Below, one piece after another: positions 15,431 to 24,549 of a stretch of DNA of 64,000 bases. The DNA is taken from assembly GCA_031409955.1 (NCBI GenBank), contig JANNYF010000359.1, positions 1 to 64,000 of the forward strand, in the 5' to 3' direction. Made by a program: the position numbers and the translations under genes. The stretch's first letter is position 1, and the number at the start of each line of letters is the position of its first letter. The DNA is from JAFDVL01 sp031409955 (GTDB lineage Bacteria > Acidobacteriota > Blastocatellia > RBC074). The notes beneath the pieces were generated by a model. It was not told where the DNA came from. It saw nothing but the letters and a program-made list of their open reading frames with translations, and searched no databases.

Positions 15431-15728
15431 TTTGCTCCCTCAACAAATCTTCCCGTCGTTGTTGTTCAATGTATTCGTTGATGGCCTCGGCAGTTTCGTC
15501 TTCAGGCCAGAACGCTGCTTTTAGTTGTGACAAGTCTTTGAGCGGCAAGCTTCGTTTGATTGCAGCCGGAATAGAATCTGCTGGCGCAAATTCCTGGCTC
15601 TTGGCGTAAGTTCGTTGTGGCTGATATTGCTTCTGAAGCGCGCGCGAAACAGTGGCAATCAATTCCAATTGTTCGTCCGGCGAGAGCTGCTCTACGGCTT
15701 CAATCACTGTCTGTAAAGTCTCTGTCAT
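15411..15728 (-). CDS. Antitoxin of the VapBC-like pair
   Basis: A 105-residue protein beginning MTETLQTVIEAVEQLSPDEQ, the same style of N-terminus (amphipathic helix, LSxxEQ, hydrophobic helix) as the antitoxin-like proteins at 770 and 1591. Pro-rich middle, and a Glu/Arg-rich C-terminal helix (EAINEYIEQQRREDLLREQ) probably wraps the toxin. GGGAGG stands 7 bases before the ATG. Overlaps the PIN toxin gene by 20 bases. No classical AbrB or RHH fold can be read directly. Confidence 0.75.
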   Translation of the reverse strand: MTETLQTVIEAVEQLSPDEQLELIATVSRALQKQYQPQRTYAKSQEFAPADSIPAAIKRSLPLKDLSQLKAAFWPEDETAEAINEYIEQQRREDLLREQNEYGAA

Positions 15729-15791
15729 TCGTGCCTCCCACCTGAAAATCCTGGCTCATCTTATCACTACTTTCTTCCGTCGCTGCATCCC

Positions 15792-16700
15792 TCAACGCGT
15801 TCCGATGACGATCAGATTCTTGACGCTTTTTACGCCCGCGACTTCTTTGGTCAAACTCTCTGCCAACGTGCGCTCTGCCCGCGAGGGAACTGTGCCGGAG
15901 AGGGTGATCGTGCCGTCTTGTGCCGTGACTTTGAGGGCGTTTACCTTCGAGAAATTGCTGCGAGATATGTTGAGTGACGAAGTGACCAATTGCACCAGCG
16001 GTTGGTCTTGTTCCGACAATGCCGCAGCGGGTTTGGTGATGGGGCTGGGGGAACTGAGCGCTGGGGGTGAAGCGGTTCCGATGCGGAGCTGATTGGTGAT
16101 GGACGTGACTTTGGGATAATTCCGCAGCAATTGTTCGGTGCGGAATTTTTGGGCTTCGGACGCGACATTGCCTGTCAGCGTCACAACACGGTTTTGCACT
16201 TTGATCTCAATGCGTTGTGCTTTTAGTTCTGGCACCGAAATCACGCGCTCGTGCAAATTGGCTTGTAATTCCAAATCATCCACGTTGAGTGCCAGGTCCT
16301 GATTGACAGCTTCACCCGGTTGCGGCGTGGCTTCGGGCGTGATGCGGATTTGATTCGTGACTTCCTTCACGCCAAACGTTTCGCGCGCCAGGCTCGCGGC
16401 CAATTCTTTATCAATCTCGGTTGGCACTTCACCGGTCAACGTCACCATTCCCTCTCGGCATTCCACCCCGATGCCGTAGCCGTGCAAGCGCTTGGTTTGC
16501 GAAATCGCCGATTTTACTTTGCTGATAAGCGCCGCATCGGCTTTTCGCTTTTCCGCATCTAGTGTTTTGAGCGAATCTGCTTGCGTTGGCAGCGACGGAT
16601 TCAGGCTGCGATTGACGACTAAAAAATAATAGGCGACCAATAAAAGCAGGACAAATGACAAGCTCAGTACCAGCAGCCTAAGCCCCAAATTAATCCCCAT
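15792..16700 (-). CDS. Membrane-anchored protein with three BON domains
   Basis: A 302-residue protein: one N-terminal membrane anchor (LRLLVLSLSFVLLLLVAYYF), then three BON-type modules at about 55-125, 140-205 and 225-300. Each ends in the typical G-x-V-T-L-T-G-x-V pattern (GMVTLTGEV, RVVTLTGNV, GTITLSGTV) plus a V-x-x-x-x-N-x-I/L strand. BON domains bind phospholipid or peptidoglycan-associated surfaces and are common in periplasmic stress proteins. The start at 16700 is preferred over an in-frame ATG at 16736 because GAGAAAGGCGG lies just upstream of it. Exact role unknown; envelope maintenance is inferred. Confidence 0.8.
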   Translation of the reverse strand: MGINLGLRLLVLSLSFVLLLLVAYYFLVVNRSLNPSLPTQADSLKTLDAEKRKADAALISKVKSAISQTKRLHGYGIGVECREGMVTLTGEVPTEIDKELAASLARETFGVKEVTNQIRITPEATPQPGEAVNQDLALNVDDLELQANLHERVISVPELKAQRIEIKVQNRVVTLTGNVASEAQKFRTEQLLRNYPKVTSITNQLRIGTASPPALSSPSPITKPAAALSEQDQPLVQLVTSSLNISRSNFSKVNALKVTAQDGTITLSGTVPSRAERTLAESLTKEVAGVKSVKNLIVIGTR

Positions 16701-17023
16701 TTCATCCGCCTTTCTCGATAGTAGTAGTAAATTCATAATGGTTCGGATTCGGTTGGGTCCTCCTCAATTTTACAACTAGCGCAGTAACTTGATGCGTTGC
16801 AAATGAGGCCGATATTTGCAACACATGCTTTTCAGGCGAACTGAAGATAAATATCCAAAACCCGTTCAAGATCAAACAGCATCAGTGCCGACGGTTATGA
16901 ATTTATGTTTAGCCTAATAGTTACTTACGCTACAGTGTAGCTAATGCTGCTGCAGAATGCCAAGCGGATGTGTCATCTTTCTTGAGGCCGTATCTTTGAC
17001 AGCGTCAATAACCGGAGTGTAGT
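16701..17023. other. Divergent intergenic region with 9-bp inverted repeat
   Basis: About 320 bases between the BON gene (minus) and the kinase cluster (plus). It contains a perfect inverted repeat GTTGCAAAT (16796-16804) and ATTTGCAAC (16814-16822) with a 9-base spacer, of the size and symmetry of a repressor operator. No sigma-54 -24/-12 element was recognised despite the sigma-54 regulator encoded downstream. No coding frame is supported. Confidence 0.4.
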
Positions 17024-17173
17024 ATGCCGAACGAGACGAAATACACGCTCAGTAACGCTCTTGAAGGACGAATGCGCAGGCACTTTTTTCTCTTGCTACT
17101 GCTGCTCTGCTTTTGTCCTGTAACCAATTTTGCCCTAGTTCGTGAGCGTCTAAAAGGTTGCTACTGCGTCTAA
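17024..17173 (+). CDS. Possible 49-residue leader or small membrane peptide
   Basis: A short frame MPNETKYTLSNALEGRMRRH, followed by a very hydrophobic stretch (FFLLLLLLCFCPV) and a short tail. Its TAA directly abuts the ATG at 17174 of the histidine kinase gene, and a CCGGAG stands about 8 bases before its ATG. Coupling geometry and a ribosome site support translation; the length and lack of recognised homology argue for caution. It could be a small membrane protein or an upstream frame controlling kinase translation. Confidence 0.35.
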   Translation: MPNETKYTLSNALEGRMRRHFFLLLLLLCFCPVTNFALVRERLKGCYCV

Positions 17174-18760
17174 ATGAGTTATTTGCAAGTCGGCAGTAGA
17201 GAACGCCAAACAGCCATGAAGATCAACTATCCCATACCGATTCGTGCCAAGCTGGTGATTATTGTGTTGGTCTTTGCGATTGTTCCCATGTTGGTCTTAA
17301 CGATGGTGTGGTACAACACATCGGTCGAGCGAGTGACTGCCGTGGCTCGGACTGGATTAGCAGCCAGAGCGCAAGAAATCGTTAGCCAACTACACCAACT
17401 AAAACAGAAAAGCCCGGAACAAGTAGTGCCATTGGCTGAAGCCGTTGGCCCGCGGACGAGCGCGTTGACCACCCGGTATTTACCCGTCAAGACAACGACT
17501 GTTCCGTCCATCCGAGAGGTTATCATTCTGGACGCACAACGCATCGTGCGATATGCCGCGAATCAGGAATGGGAAGGAAAAGAATTTCAGACTATCTTAG
17601 CGCCCTCTGTGGTACAGGTTTTTACTCGTTTACTGGAGGGAAAAGAGACGCAACTGACTTCTTTTCCCGGTTTATTTCGAGGTGAGGGGCGGGATCGGTA
17701 TTTGCTTGATAATGAGTCCTGGCTGATTCATCTTCATCAAAGCGGCAGCCCTGAAAGGCTTTCGATTTTTGTCATTGAGCACGACGTTGGACGAGGGCCA
17801 TTGGATGTGGCAGGTTTGAGCATTTTGGGAATCACGTTGTTGCTGGCGATTGTGGCGACGTTGCTGGTGTATCTAATGATCAGTGGTACAACAGATTCGA
17901 TCCGGCGTGTCACGCGCGGCGCGAAAGCCATTGCAGCGGGTAATCTCGACGCTACAATCACGGTCAAAAGCAACGACGAGACGAAAGTGTTGGCTGATGC
18001 GTTCAATCGAATGGCGGGACGCTTGCGCGGAATGATTGCCCGCGAAAGCGAGCAAAAGCAATTTGAATCGTTTGCCCGACTATCTGCAGTGCTGACGCAC
18101 GACCTGAAAAACGCTATTCTATCGCTATCGTTTTTGGTCACGAATATGGAGCGCAAATTCGACCGCGAGGGGTTCCGCGAAGATGCAATGCGCACGCTGG
18201 CAGACTCAGTCGGCAACTTGAAAAATCTAGTGTCCAAGTTGTCCGACCCGCTGACGCAACCAACCGAAGGGCACTTTGAAGATGATTTGAGCAAATTGGT
18301 CGAACGCGTGTTGGTGCGAACGGCAGGACATATTGGAGATCGCTATCAGGTACCAACGGATTTGTCCCCCGACGTCAAATCCGTGGTGAATCCGTCGGCG
18401 ATTGAACGGGTCGTGGAGAACCTGATTTTCAATGCGATTGAAGCGATGCCGGAGGGGGGAACGCTGACCATTGCGACGCAGGCAACTGTCGAGCAAAGCG
18501 TGATTAGCGTAGCTGACACGGGCAAAGGGATGTCGCCGGATTTTGTGCGCGACAGACTGTTTCATCCGTTTGCTACCACCAAAAAGAAAGGCATTGGATT
18601 AGGCCTGTACTCGTGCCGCGAGATCATCGAACAACATGGGGGACGCATCGAAGTCGAAAGTACCGAAGGCGTCGGCACAGAATTTAGAATTGTCCTTCCT
18701 CTGTCAACTGTTTTGAGCGAGGCGCCAGAGTTGAATGAACATCAGATAATTTCTGCCTAA
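17174..18760 (+). CDS. Sensor histidine kinase (PrsK-like)
   Basis: A 528-residue two-pass inner-membrane kinase. First membrane segment near residues 27-47 (LVIIVLVFAIVPMLVLTMVW), a ~160-residue extracytoplasmic sensor region, second segment near 215-236 (ILGITLLLAIVATLLVYLMI), HAMP linker, then a dimerisation domain with H309 in LTHDLKNAILSLSF and a GHKL ATPase (NLIFNAIEAMPEGG, DTGKGMS, GIGLGLYSCREIIEQHGG). It autophosphorylates and passes phosphate to the regulator encoded 34 bases downstream. The H-box (HDLKN) resembles that of PrsK kinases paired with PrsR sigma-54 regulators. An alternative start is the ATG at 17216. The signal sensed is unknown. Confidence 0.88.
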   Translation: MSYLQVGSRERQTAMKINYPIPIRAKLVIIVLVFAIVPMLVLTMVWYNTSVERVTAVARTGLAARAQEIVSQLHQLKQKSPEQVVPLAEAVGPRTSALTTRYLPVKTTTVPSIREVIILDAQRIVRYAANQEWEGKEFQTILAPSVVQVFTRLLEGKETQLTSFPGLFRGEGRDRYLLDNESWLIHLHQSGSPERLSIFVIEHDVGRGPLDVAGLSILGITLLLAIVATLLVYLMISGTTDSIRRVTRGAKAIAAGNLDATITVKSNDETKVLADAFNRMAGRLRGMIARESEQKQFESFARLSAVLTHDLKNAILSLSFLVTNMERKFDREGFREDAMRTLADSVGNLKNLVSKLSDPLTQPTEGHFEDDLSKLVERVLVRTAGHIGDRYQVPTDLSPDVKSVVNPSAIERVVENLIFNAIEAMPEGGTLTIATQATVEQSVISVADTGKGMSPDFVRDRLFHPFATTKKKGIGLGLYSCREIIEQHGGRIEVESTEGVGTEFRIVLPLSTVLSEAPELNEHQIISA

Positions 18761-18794
18761 TGTCATGCGGTGGGTACCTCACAAGAAGTAAATT

Positions 18795-20309
18795 ATGGCT
18801 GATCTCGATAAGCAAACAATTCTGGTAGTAGACGACCACGATGCGGTACGCAAGCAGCTTTATTGGGCGTTGGAAGAGCAATATCGTGTTCTTGAAGCCG
18901 CTTCACGGGTAGAAGCGCTGGCTCATTTGGAGCGGGGCAATGTGGATGTCGTGCTGTGCGATTTGCATTTGCCACCGCTCGTTAATGAAGTGACCGAAGG
19001 TATCGCGGTGCTGGAAGCCGCGCGCCAATTCAATCCGCCCTTGCCAGTGATTGTGTTGACTGGAAGCCGCGAGCGAGCGGTTGCCGTACAAGTCACGGCG
19101 CGCGGTGCCTACGGCTTTTTTCAGAAAGACAGCTTCTCGTTGGATGAAGTCGAAATCATTGTTCGACAGGCCGCCGAGAAGATCAAGCTGGAGCGCGAGA
19201 AAGTTACGTTGGAACAGGAGAACGCTTCGCTGCGTCAGCAAGTCGCCGAGGGCTGGCAGGAAGTAGTTGGCTCCAACGCCAATTTACAAGCCATTTTTGC
19301 CCAGGCCCGCGAGGTCGCTTCGACTAGCGCAACGGTGTTAATTACCGGCGAATCCGGCACCGGCAAAGAAGTGCTGGCGCGCGCGATTCACCGTTCCAGC
19401 CCGCGTGCCAACAAACCGTTTGTGGCTTGCTCCATCGCGGCGTTGCCGGAAAATTTAGTCGAGTCGGAATTGTTCGGACACGAGAAGGGCGCGTTCACGG
19501 GCGCAACGGCACGGCGGCAGGGACGGTTTGAACTGGCGAATGGCGGCACGTTGTTTTTGGATGAGATCGGCGAGTTGTCGCAGGCGATGCAGGTCAAGTT
19601 ACTCCGCGTCTTGCAAGAGCGACAATTTGAGCGGCTCGGCGGCAAAGACTTGCTCAGCGTAGACATTCGCGTTGTCACCGCGACCAATCGCAACCTGGAA
19701 GAAATGGTTGAGCAGAGTCTGTTTCGCGCCGATTTATATTACCGCTTGAACGTCGTCAGTTTGGAACTGCCGCCGCTGCGCGAACGGGCTGATGACATTC
19801 CATTGTTGGCGGCGCATTTCGCGCGCAAAGCCGCGACCAAGCACGCGCGTCCCACGCCGGGATTTACCAGTGCGATGCTGGATGCGTTGACGTCCTATCA
19901 ATGGCCCGGAAACATTCGCGAGTTGGAAAACGTGATTGAGCGTTCCGTCGTTATTAGCTCGGCTACTTTGTTGGATGCGAATGTACTGCCGGAGCGGGTG
20001 CGCGGCAAAATCATGGGGGCATCGGCAACTGCCGCTCAAGCCGTCGGACTGCCGCTTCCGGCTCCAATGGAGATGACGGTTGCTCCGCCCGCCAGCACTG
20101 ATTTGACGCACCTCTTTCGCCTCCCGGAGTTTTCCTTTGAAAGTGCTATCATCGGTTTCAAACGTGAACTGGTGCGAATCGCTTTGGTCGAATGCAACGG
20201 CTCGCGATCCGAAGCTGCTGCCCGCTTGCATATCAGCCGTCAATACTTGTATCGGTTGATGAGCGAATTGCAAGTGAGCGATTCCAAGGATGTGGCGAGC
20301 GGCACATAA
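18795..20309 (+). CDS. Sigma-54-dependent response regulator (NtrC/PrsR type)
   Basis: A 504-residue activator. Receiver domain at residues 7-125 with phospho-acceptor D56 (VVLCDLHLPP). A helical linker leads to an AAA+ domain with Walker A GESGTGKE (about 185), the sigma-54 contact loop GAFTGA (232-237) and Walker B LFLDEIGEL. The end is a Fis-type helix-turn-helix (RSEAAARLHISRQYLYRLMSEL). When phosphorylated it should activate sigma-54 promoters by ATP-driven open-complex formation. It pairs with the kinase just upstream. Members of this subgroup often control envelope, exopolysaccharide or protein-sorting genes; the FecR-domain and diguanylate cyclase genes downstream are candidate partners or targets. 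Confidence 0.93.
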   Translation: MADLDKQTILVVDDHDAVRKQLYWALEEQYRVLEAASRVEALAHLERGNVDVVLCDLHLPPLVNEVTEGIAVLEAARQFNPPLPVIVLTGSRERAVAVQVTARGAYGFFQKDSFSLDEVEIIVRQAAEKIKLEREKVTLEQENASLRQQVAEGWQEVVGSNANLQAIFAQAREVASTSATVLITGESGTGKEVLARAIHRSSPRANKPFVACSIAALPENLVESELFGHEKGAFTGATARRQGRFELANGGTLFLDEIGELSQAMQVKLLRVLQERQFERLGGKDLLSVDIRVVTATNRNLEEMVEQSLFRADLYYRLNVVSLELPPLRERADDIPLLAAHFARKAATKHARPTPGFTSAMLDALTSYQWPGNIRELENVIERSVVISSATLLDANVLPERVRGKIMGASATAAQAVGLPLPAPMEMTVAPPASTDLTHLFRLPEFSFESAIIGFKRELVRIALVECNGSRSEAAARLHISRQYLYRLMSELQVSDSKDVASGT

Positions 20310-20539
20310 GGAAAACCTCCCGCCTAAACGCTCAGGAATAAATAAGTAATTGAATGTTCTACCTTGCTATGTTATTTTCTGCGCCAAGTTGCGCTGCCCT
20401 CAGCAACTTAGCTGGCATCGCGCCAGCCAATGACGAACTCCGATAGCAAAATCAGACGACTTCTGAGCTTCTCTGACAAGTTGGCGAATTCCGCTCGAAG
20501 TTGTTTAGTGTCTGCCCCAAACTCCCAAGCTGGCAAGTT

Positions 20540-21757
20540 ATGTCTGGTAATAAGCGAGCGCTTTTTTCGCTTGATTGGTATGTGATTTCGGCCCGCACGC
20601 TGCGCCAGTTGGCGGCGGTGTTGGCCATCTTAGCTATGGTGATAGGTGCAGGCTATGGACTGATTCTCTATTTGAGAAGCAGTACCGCCACAACGATCAC
20701 GCCAGGAACACAGAGCGCACGGTTTATCGAAATCTCCGGGCAGGTGCGAGTCAAAAAAGCCAATGGCACGGATTTTATTACGGCGGATGAAAAGATGCCG
20801 CTGGGGGCAGGCGATACAGTGCAAACGCTCTCCAATTCGGTCGCGCGCGTACAGTTTGTGGATGGCAGCAGCTATACGATCAAGCCTGATACGACGCTGA
20901 TTATTAAAGATAACGAATTGATGGATGACAAAAGTACGAAGGTGCAAGTCAAAGTGCGCGTCGGAACCATTAACTTGGCGACCAATCAGCAAGGCCCTGG
21001 ATCGAGTAACGTTGTGCAAACGGATGTGGCTGAAGCCAAGATTGGCGAAAACTCTGAAGCGAGTGTCGGCACTGGAAACAATGGTCAGCAAACCGATATT
21101 CGCGTGACACGCGGTGACGCGCAAATTCATACCCAGTCTGGCGAAACGTATCAGGCGCGCACTAATGAGCGGCTTGAATTTGAGCAAAGCGGCAAGCTGG
21201 CGCGGCGAACGTCATTGGTTGGCCTGCCAGTCTTGAAATTTCCGGAGAATCAGCAAACGGTGCGACTCGAAAATACCAGCACGATTCGCTTCGAGTGGAA
21301 CCCCGTGGCACAAGCCAGCAGCTATGCGGTCGAAGTGGCAACGTCTTCCACGTTTGATCGAGAGACGGTTGTCAAAGGGCGAGATGGATTAAGTTCACCG
21401 CTGGCCACCTTCGATAAATTGCCAATCGGCTCGTATTACTGGCGCGTGCGGGCGGATAATAAGCAGGAGCAAGGCGCTTACAGCGATCCTTTCAAATTTA
21501 CGATTGGGGGTAAAGTGGCAGGCTCCCGCGCGCTCACGATCAATGGTGTACGCAAAACGCCAATGGGCGGAGGAACCTATTTGGTTGAGGGACGATGTGA
21601 GGCCGGAGCGCGCGTGAAAGTTGGGGGCAAACCAGCCCGCGTGGAAGCTGATGGCAGCTTTCGGGCCATTGTGACTTTAGCAGCAGGCGCGCGCAGCATC
21701 GTGATTGAAGCCGAAGATCAGGATGGAAATGCCGGACGGCAAAGCGTGCCATTTTGA
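20540..21757 (+). CDS. Membrane-anchored FecR-domain protein
   Basis: A 405-residue protein. One membrane segment near residues 20-45 (TLRQLAAVLAILAMVIGAGYGLIL). A FecR domain follows (ISGQVRVKK...PLGAGDTVQTLSNSVARVQFVDGSSYTI), then a fibronectin-III-like module (IRFEWNPVAQASSYAVEVA... GSYYWRVRADN) and a C-terminal beta-rich module with GARVKVGG. FecR domains serve in signalling or as surface-protein modules. The ATG at 20540 is chosen; the frame opens at a TTG at 20501. The gene ends 7 bases before the diguanylate cyclase start, so they are co-transcribed. The ~230-base gap upstream holds a small hairpin (GCTGGC/GCCAGC, 20411-20427) and nothing else clear. Confidence 0.78.
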   Translation: MSGNKRALFSLDWYVISARTLRQLAAVLAILAMVIGAGYGLILYLRSSTATTITPGTQSARFIEISGQVRVKKANGTDFITADEKMPLGAGDTVQTLSNSVARVQFVDGSSYTIKPDTTLIIKDNELMDDKSTKVQVKVRVGTINLATNQQGPGSSNVVQTDVAEAKIGENSEASVGTGNNGQQTDIRVTRGDAQIHTQSGETYQARTNERLEFEQSGKLARRTSLVGLPVLKFPENQQTVRLENTSTIRFEWNPVAQASSYAVEVATSSTFDRETVVKGRDGLSSPLATFDKLPIGSYYWRVRADNKQEQGAYSDPFKFTIGGKVAGSRALTINGVRKTPMGGGTYLVEGRCEAGARVKVGGKPARVEADGSFRAIVTLAAGARSIVIEAEDQDGNAGRQSVPF

Positions 21758-21764
21758 GAACATC

Positions 21765-23237
21765 ATGAAGTTCATCGAATTCAATTCGGAAGATTCGCAG
21801 CCCGCCGCGCGCGTCGGCGTGATCGCCAGTCAGGAAATGACGCAGAAAATTCGCGCTGCTTTGCCCGACACCATTCGCGCGGAGGTGCGTCACTTGCCCT
21901 GGCCTGTTGCCGGCATGCAAATTAATGAAGCCGCTGCACAAGCTTCGCCGGATATTGTGGTATGTGAACTGAACGATCCTAAACAGGCTGTTGCCTATCG
22001 GCAGGAAGTGGGAGTGTTGTGGCCTGAGGCCACGCTGATTTCCTGCGAAGCAGACATCGGAGAAGGAATTATTTCAGCCTCTTCCGCCTTAGAGGAGGCT
22101 TCCCGCCAGGCCGGGTATCAAGGACATTTAATAATTCACGATGTAGCTCTTCAATTGCCGATATTTTTGCGCTATGCTGAGCAACGTAGGGTGGTCGACC
22201 AGCAGTCACACCAGTTGCTCCAGTTGAAAAAGTTGCTCGACGCGTCCAATCGGATGCATTCCTCGCTCGATCAACAACGAGTCGCCGTGGAAATCCTGAG
22301 CGAATTTAGCCAGTGGGTAAACGCCGATAGCTGGCATTTGTATGTCGTTTCGGATGACGCGAAGTTCATGGAATTGATCGGCTCCGAGGGCATCCGGGCG
22401 AAACCGCCGTCACTCACGCTGCGAACCAATGGCCCAGGGTTTGTTGAGCGTGTCTGGCAGCAAGGAGAAATGGTTGTGCTGAGTCAATTGGAACTGGGTC
22501 AAATGGGTGTCGGTGCCAAGGAGTTGCGGGAAACCGACGAGCAGGCGAAACTGGTGAGTTCCGTGCTGTGCTTTCCTCTTAAAGTTGGCAAGACTATCAT
22601 CGGAGTCAGTCAAGCCACGCGGATTGATAGCAAGGACGCTTTTAGTATTGGCGAGCAGGAGGCGCTCAAGCAGGTTTCCACGGTCGCTGCGTTAGCGCTC
22701 AGTAATGCTACGCAATTTGCCCGCGCCGAAAAGCTGTATATGCAGGATGACTTGACGCAACTGCATAACGGTCGGTATTTGCGGCAATACCTGGAAGCGG
22801 AATTACGGCGCACGCGACGTTACGGCGGGCAAGTGGCAGTCGTTTTCATTGACCTTGATGGCTTCAAAGGCGTGAATGATCGCTTCGGACATCGCGTCGG
22901 CAGTGAAACGTTGCGCGAGATGGCCATCCTATTGCAGGAATCTGTCCGTGATACCGATGTCGTGACGCGCTATGGCGGCGATGAGTTTACCATTGTGCTA
23001 CCAGAGGCAGGCACAGAGAAAGCGTTTATTACGGCGGAGCGCGTACGGCAGAAAGTCGCGGCCCATGATTTTCACGGTGGAAGTCAACATACTTTCCACC
23101 TTACTGCCAGTTTCGGCATTGCGTCGTACCCGGAATGTTCGGCAGAATTGGCGGCGGATCTGCTGGAAAAGGCGGATTTGGCCATGTATGAAGCGAAAGC
23201 CGCTCATAAGAATAATGTCAAGATGGCAACGCCCTGA
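21765..23237 (+). CDS. GAF-GGDEF diguanylate cyclase
   Basis: A 490-residue soluble protein. The first ~130 residues form a degenerate receiver-like alpha/beta domain (RVGVIASQEMTQKIRAALPD ... DIVVCEL), followed by a GAF domain at about 150-315 and a GGDEF domain at about 325-488. The active site GGDEF (404-408) is intact in RYGGDEFTIVLPEAG, and an RxxD inhibitory site (RDTD) stands five residues before it. It should make cyclic di-GMP from two GTP with product feedback inhibition. It starts 7 bases after the FecR gene. With the two-component pair it suggests control of a sessile/motile or matrix-related switch. Confidence 0.92.
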   Translation: MKFIEFNSEDSQPAARVGVIASQEMTQKIRAALPDTIRAEVRHLPWPVAGMQINEAAAQASPDIVVCELNDPKQAVAYRQEVGVLWPEATLISCEADIGEGIISASSALEEASRQAGYQGHLIIHDVALQLPIFLRYAEQRRVVDQQSHQLLQLKKLLDASNRMHSSLDQQRVAVEILSEFSQWVNADSWHLYVVSDDAKFMELIGSEGIRAKPPSLTLRTNGPGFVERVWQQGEMVVLSQLELGQMGVGAKELRETDEQAKLVSSVLCFPLKVGKTIIGVSQATRIDSKDAFSIGEQEALKQVSTVAALALSNATQFARAEKLYMQDDLTQLHNGRYLRQYLEAELRRTRRYGGQVAVVFIDLDGFKGVNDRFGHRVGSETLREMAILLQESVRDTDVVTRYGGDEFTIVLPEAGTEKAFITAERVRQKVAAHDFHGGSQHTFHLTASFGIASYPECSAELAADLLEKADLAMYEAKAAHKNNVKMATP

Positions 23238-23418
23238 AGTGAGTTATTGAGATTTGAATTGTTATTACAGAGTCCACTGCCAGAGATGAACATCCCGACT
23301 CGCAATTCTAACCTCATAGCTTGGAACCCATAACTTTTTTCTCGGAGTAGGAGTCTGAAAGGGATTTGGTACCAGAACATCAAACTGCGCCGCCCTGGAC
23401 AGGTCTTGAGGACGTTAG

Positions 23419-24462
23419 ATGAATTTGCGTTCGATCTTTAGTTTGTTTTCCAGCGATCTCGCGATTGATTTGGGAACCGCGAATACATTGGTTTTCGCGC
23501 GCGGTCGGGGGATCGTTGTTTCTGAACCTTCCATCGTTGCGATCAATAAAATCACCCACAAAGTCGAAGCTGTCGGCAAAGAGGCGAAAGAAATGCTGGG
23601 TCGTACGCCTGGCAATATTGTCGCTATTCGACCGATGAAGGACGGTGTGATTGCGGATTTTGAAGTGACGGAGAAGATGCTCCAATACTTCATCAAGAAG
23701 GCCCACAATGGTCGGCAGTGGGTCAGCCCGCGCATCGTCATAGGAATTCCGTCAGAGATTACCCAAGTTGAACGACGCGCGGTCGAGGACAGTGCCTATC
23801 GCGCCAAAGCCGCCGAAGTGTATTTGGTGGAAGAAGCCATGGCGGCTGCGATTGGGGCTGGACTGCCAATCACCGAACCGTATGGCAACATGATTGTAGA
23901 CATTGGCGGCGGGACGACGGACATCGCTGTGATTTCGCTGTCCGGGATCGTGTATTCCCGCTCGGTGCGTGTCGCTGGCAACGAAATGGACGAAGCTATC
24001 ATTCAGTACATCAAACGCAAATACAATTTGCTAATCGGAGAACGCACCGCCGAAGCCATTAAGATTGAGCTTGGCTCCGCGACCCCGCTGGATGAAGAAG
24101 TGACGATGGAAATCAAAGGCCGCAACCTGATCGAAGGCATCCCGAAAACGATTGTCGTCACGGACGAAGAAATTCGGGAAGCCTTGGCCGATTCTGTTGC
24201 AACGATTGTCAACGCTGTCCGTGTCGCGTTGGAACGCACCCCACCTGAACTGTCTGCGGACATCGTAGATCGTGGCATCGTTTTGACGGGCGGTGGTGCG
24301 ATGCTCAAAAAGCTGGATGCTCGCTTAATGCAGGAAACCGGCTTGCCTGTCGCAGTTTCCGAAGACCCCTTGTCATCCGTTGTGTTGGGTGCCGGAACCA
24401 TGCTTTCGGATTTTAACTTGTTGCGTCGCGTGCGCTGGGACAGCACAACTCTGCCAGCCTGA
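23419..24462 (+). CDS. mreB: Rod shape-determining protein MreB
   Basis: A 347-residue bacterial actin. Seen: DLGTANTLVFARGRG (phosphate 1 loop), GIPSEITQVERRAVEDSAYRAKA, the phosphate-2 motif MIVDIGGGTTDIAVISL, and ILTGGG-like VLTGGGAML. MreB filaments guide lateral cell-wall synthesis, so the cell is probably rod-shaped. First gene of an mreB-mreC-mreD-mrdA-rodA block; TTGAGGACG supplies the ribosome site. Confidence 0.98.
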   Translation: MNLRSIFSLFSSDLAIDLGTANTLVFARGRGIVVSEPSIVAINKITHKVEAVGKEAKEMLGRTPGNIVAIRPMKDGVIADFEVTEKMLQYFIKKAHNGRQWVSPRIVIGIPSEITQVERRAVEDSAYRAKAAEVYLVEEAMAAAIGAGLPITEPYGNMIVDIGGGTTDIAVISLSGIVYSRSVRVAGNEMDEAIIQYIKRKYNLLIGERTAEAIKIELGSATPLDEEVTMEIKGRNLIEGIPKTIVVTDEEIREALADSVATIVNAVRVALERTPPELSADIVDRGIVLTGGGAMLKKLDARLMQETGLPVAVSEDPLSSVVLGAGTMLSDFNLLRRVRWDSTTLPA

Positions 24463-24549
24463 AAATAGTAGTCGGACGTCGGTGGTTGATTGCAAGCGAT
24501 GGAGCGAAGCACCGATCATGGATGACCGACTACGGACCACCGTTTATTT

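Noticed and set aside
16701..23418. Sigma-54 (-24/-12) promoters near the sigma-54 regulator
   Set aside because: TGGCA-type half sites are present but none has a TTGC at the required spacing.
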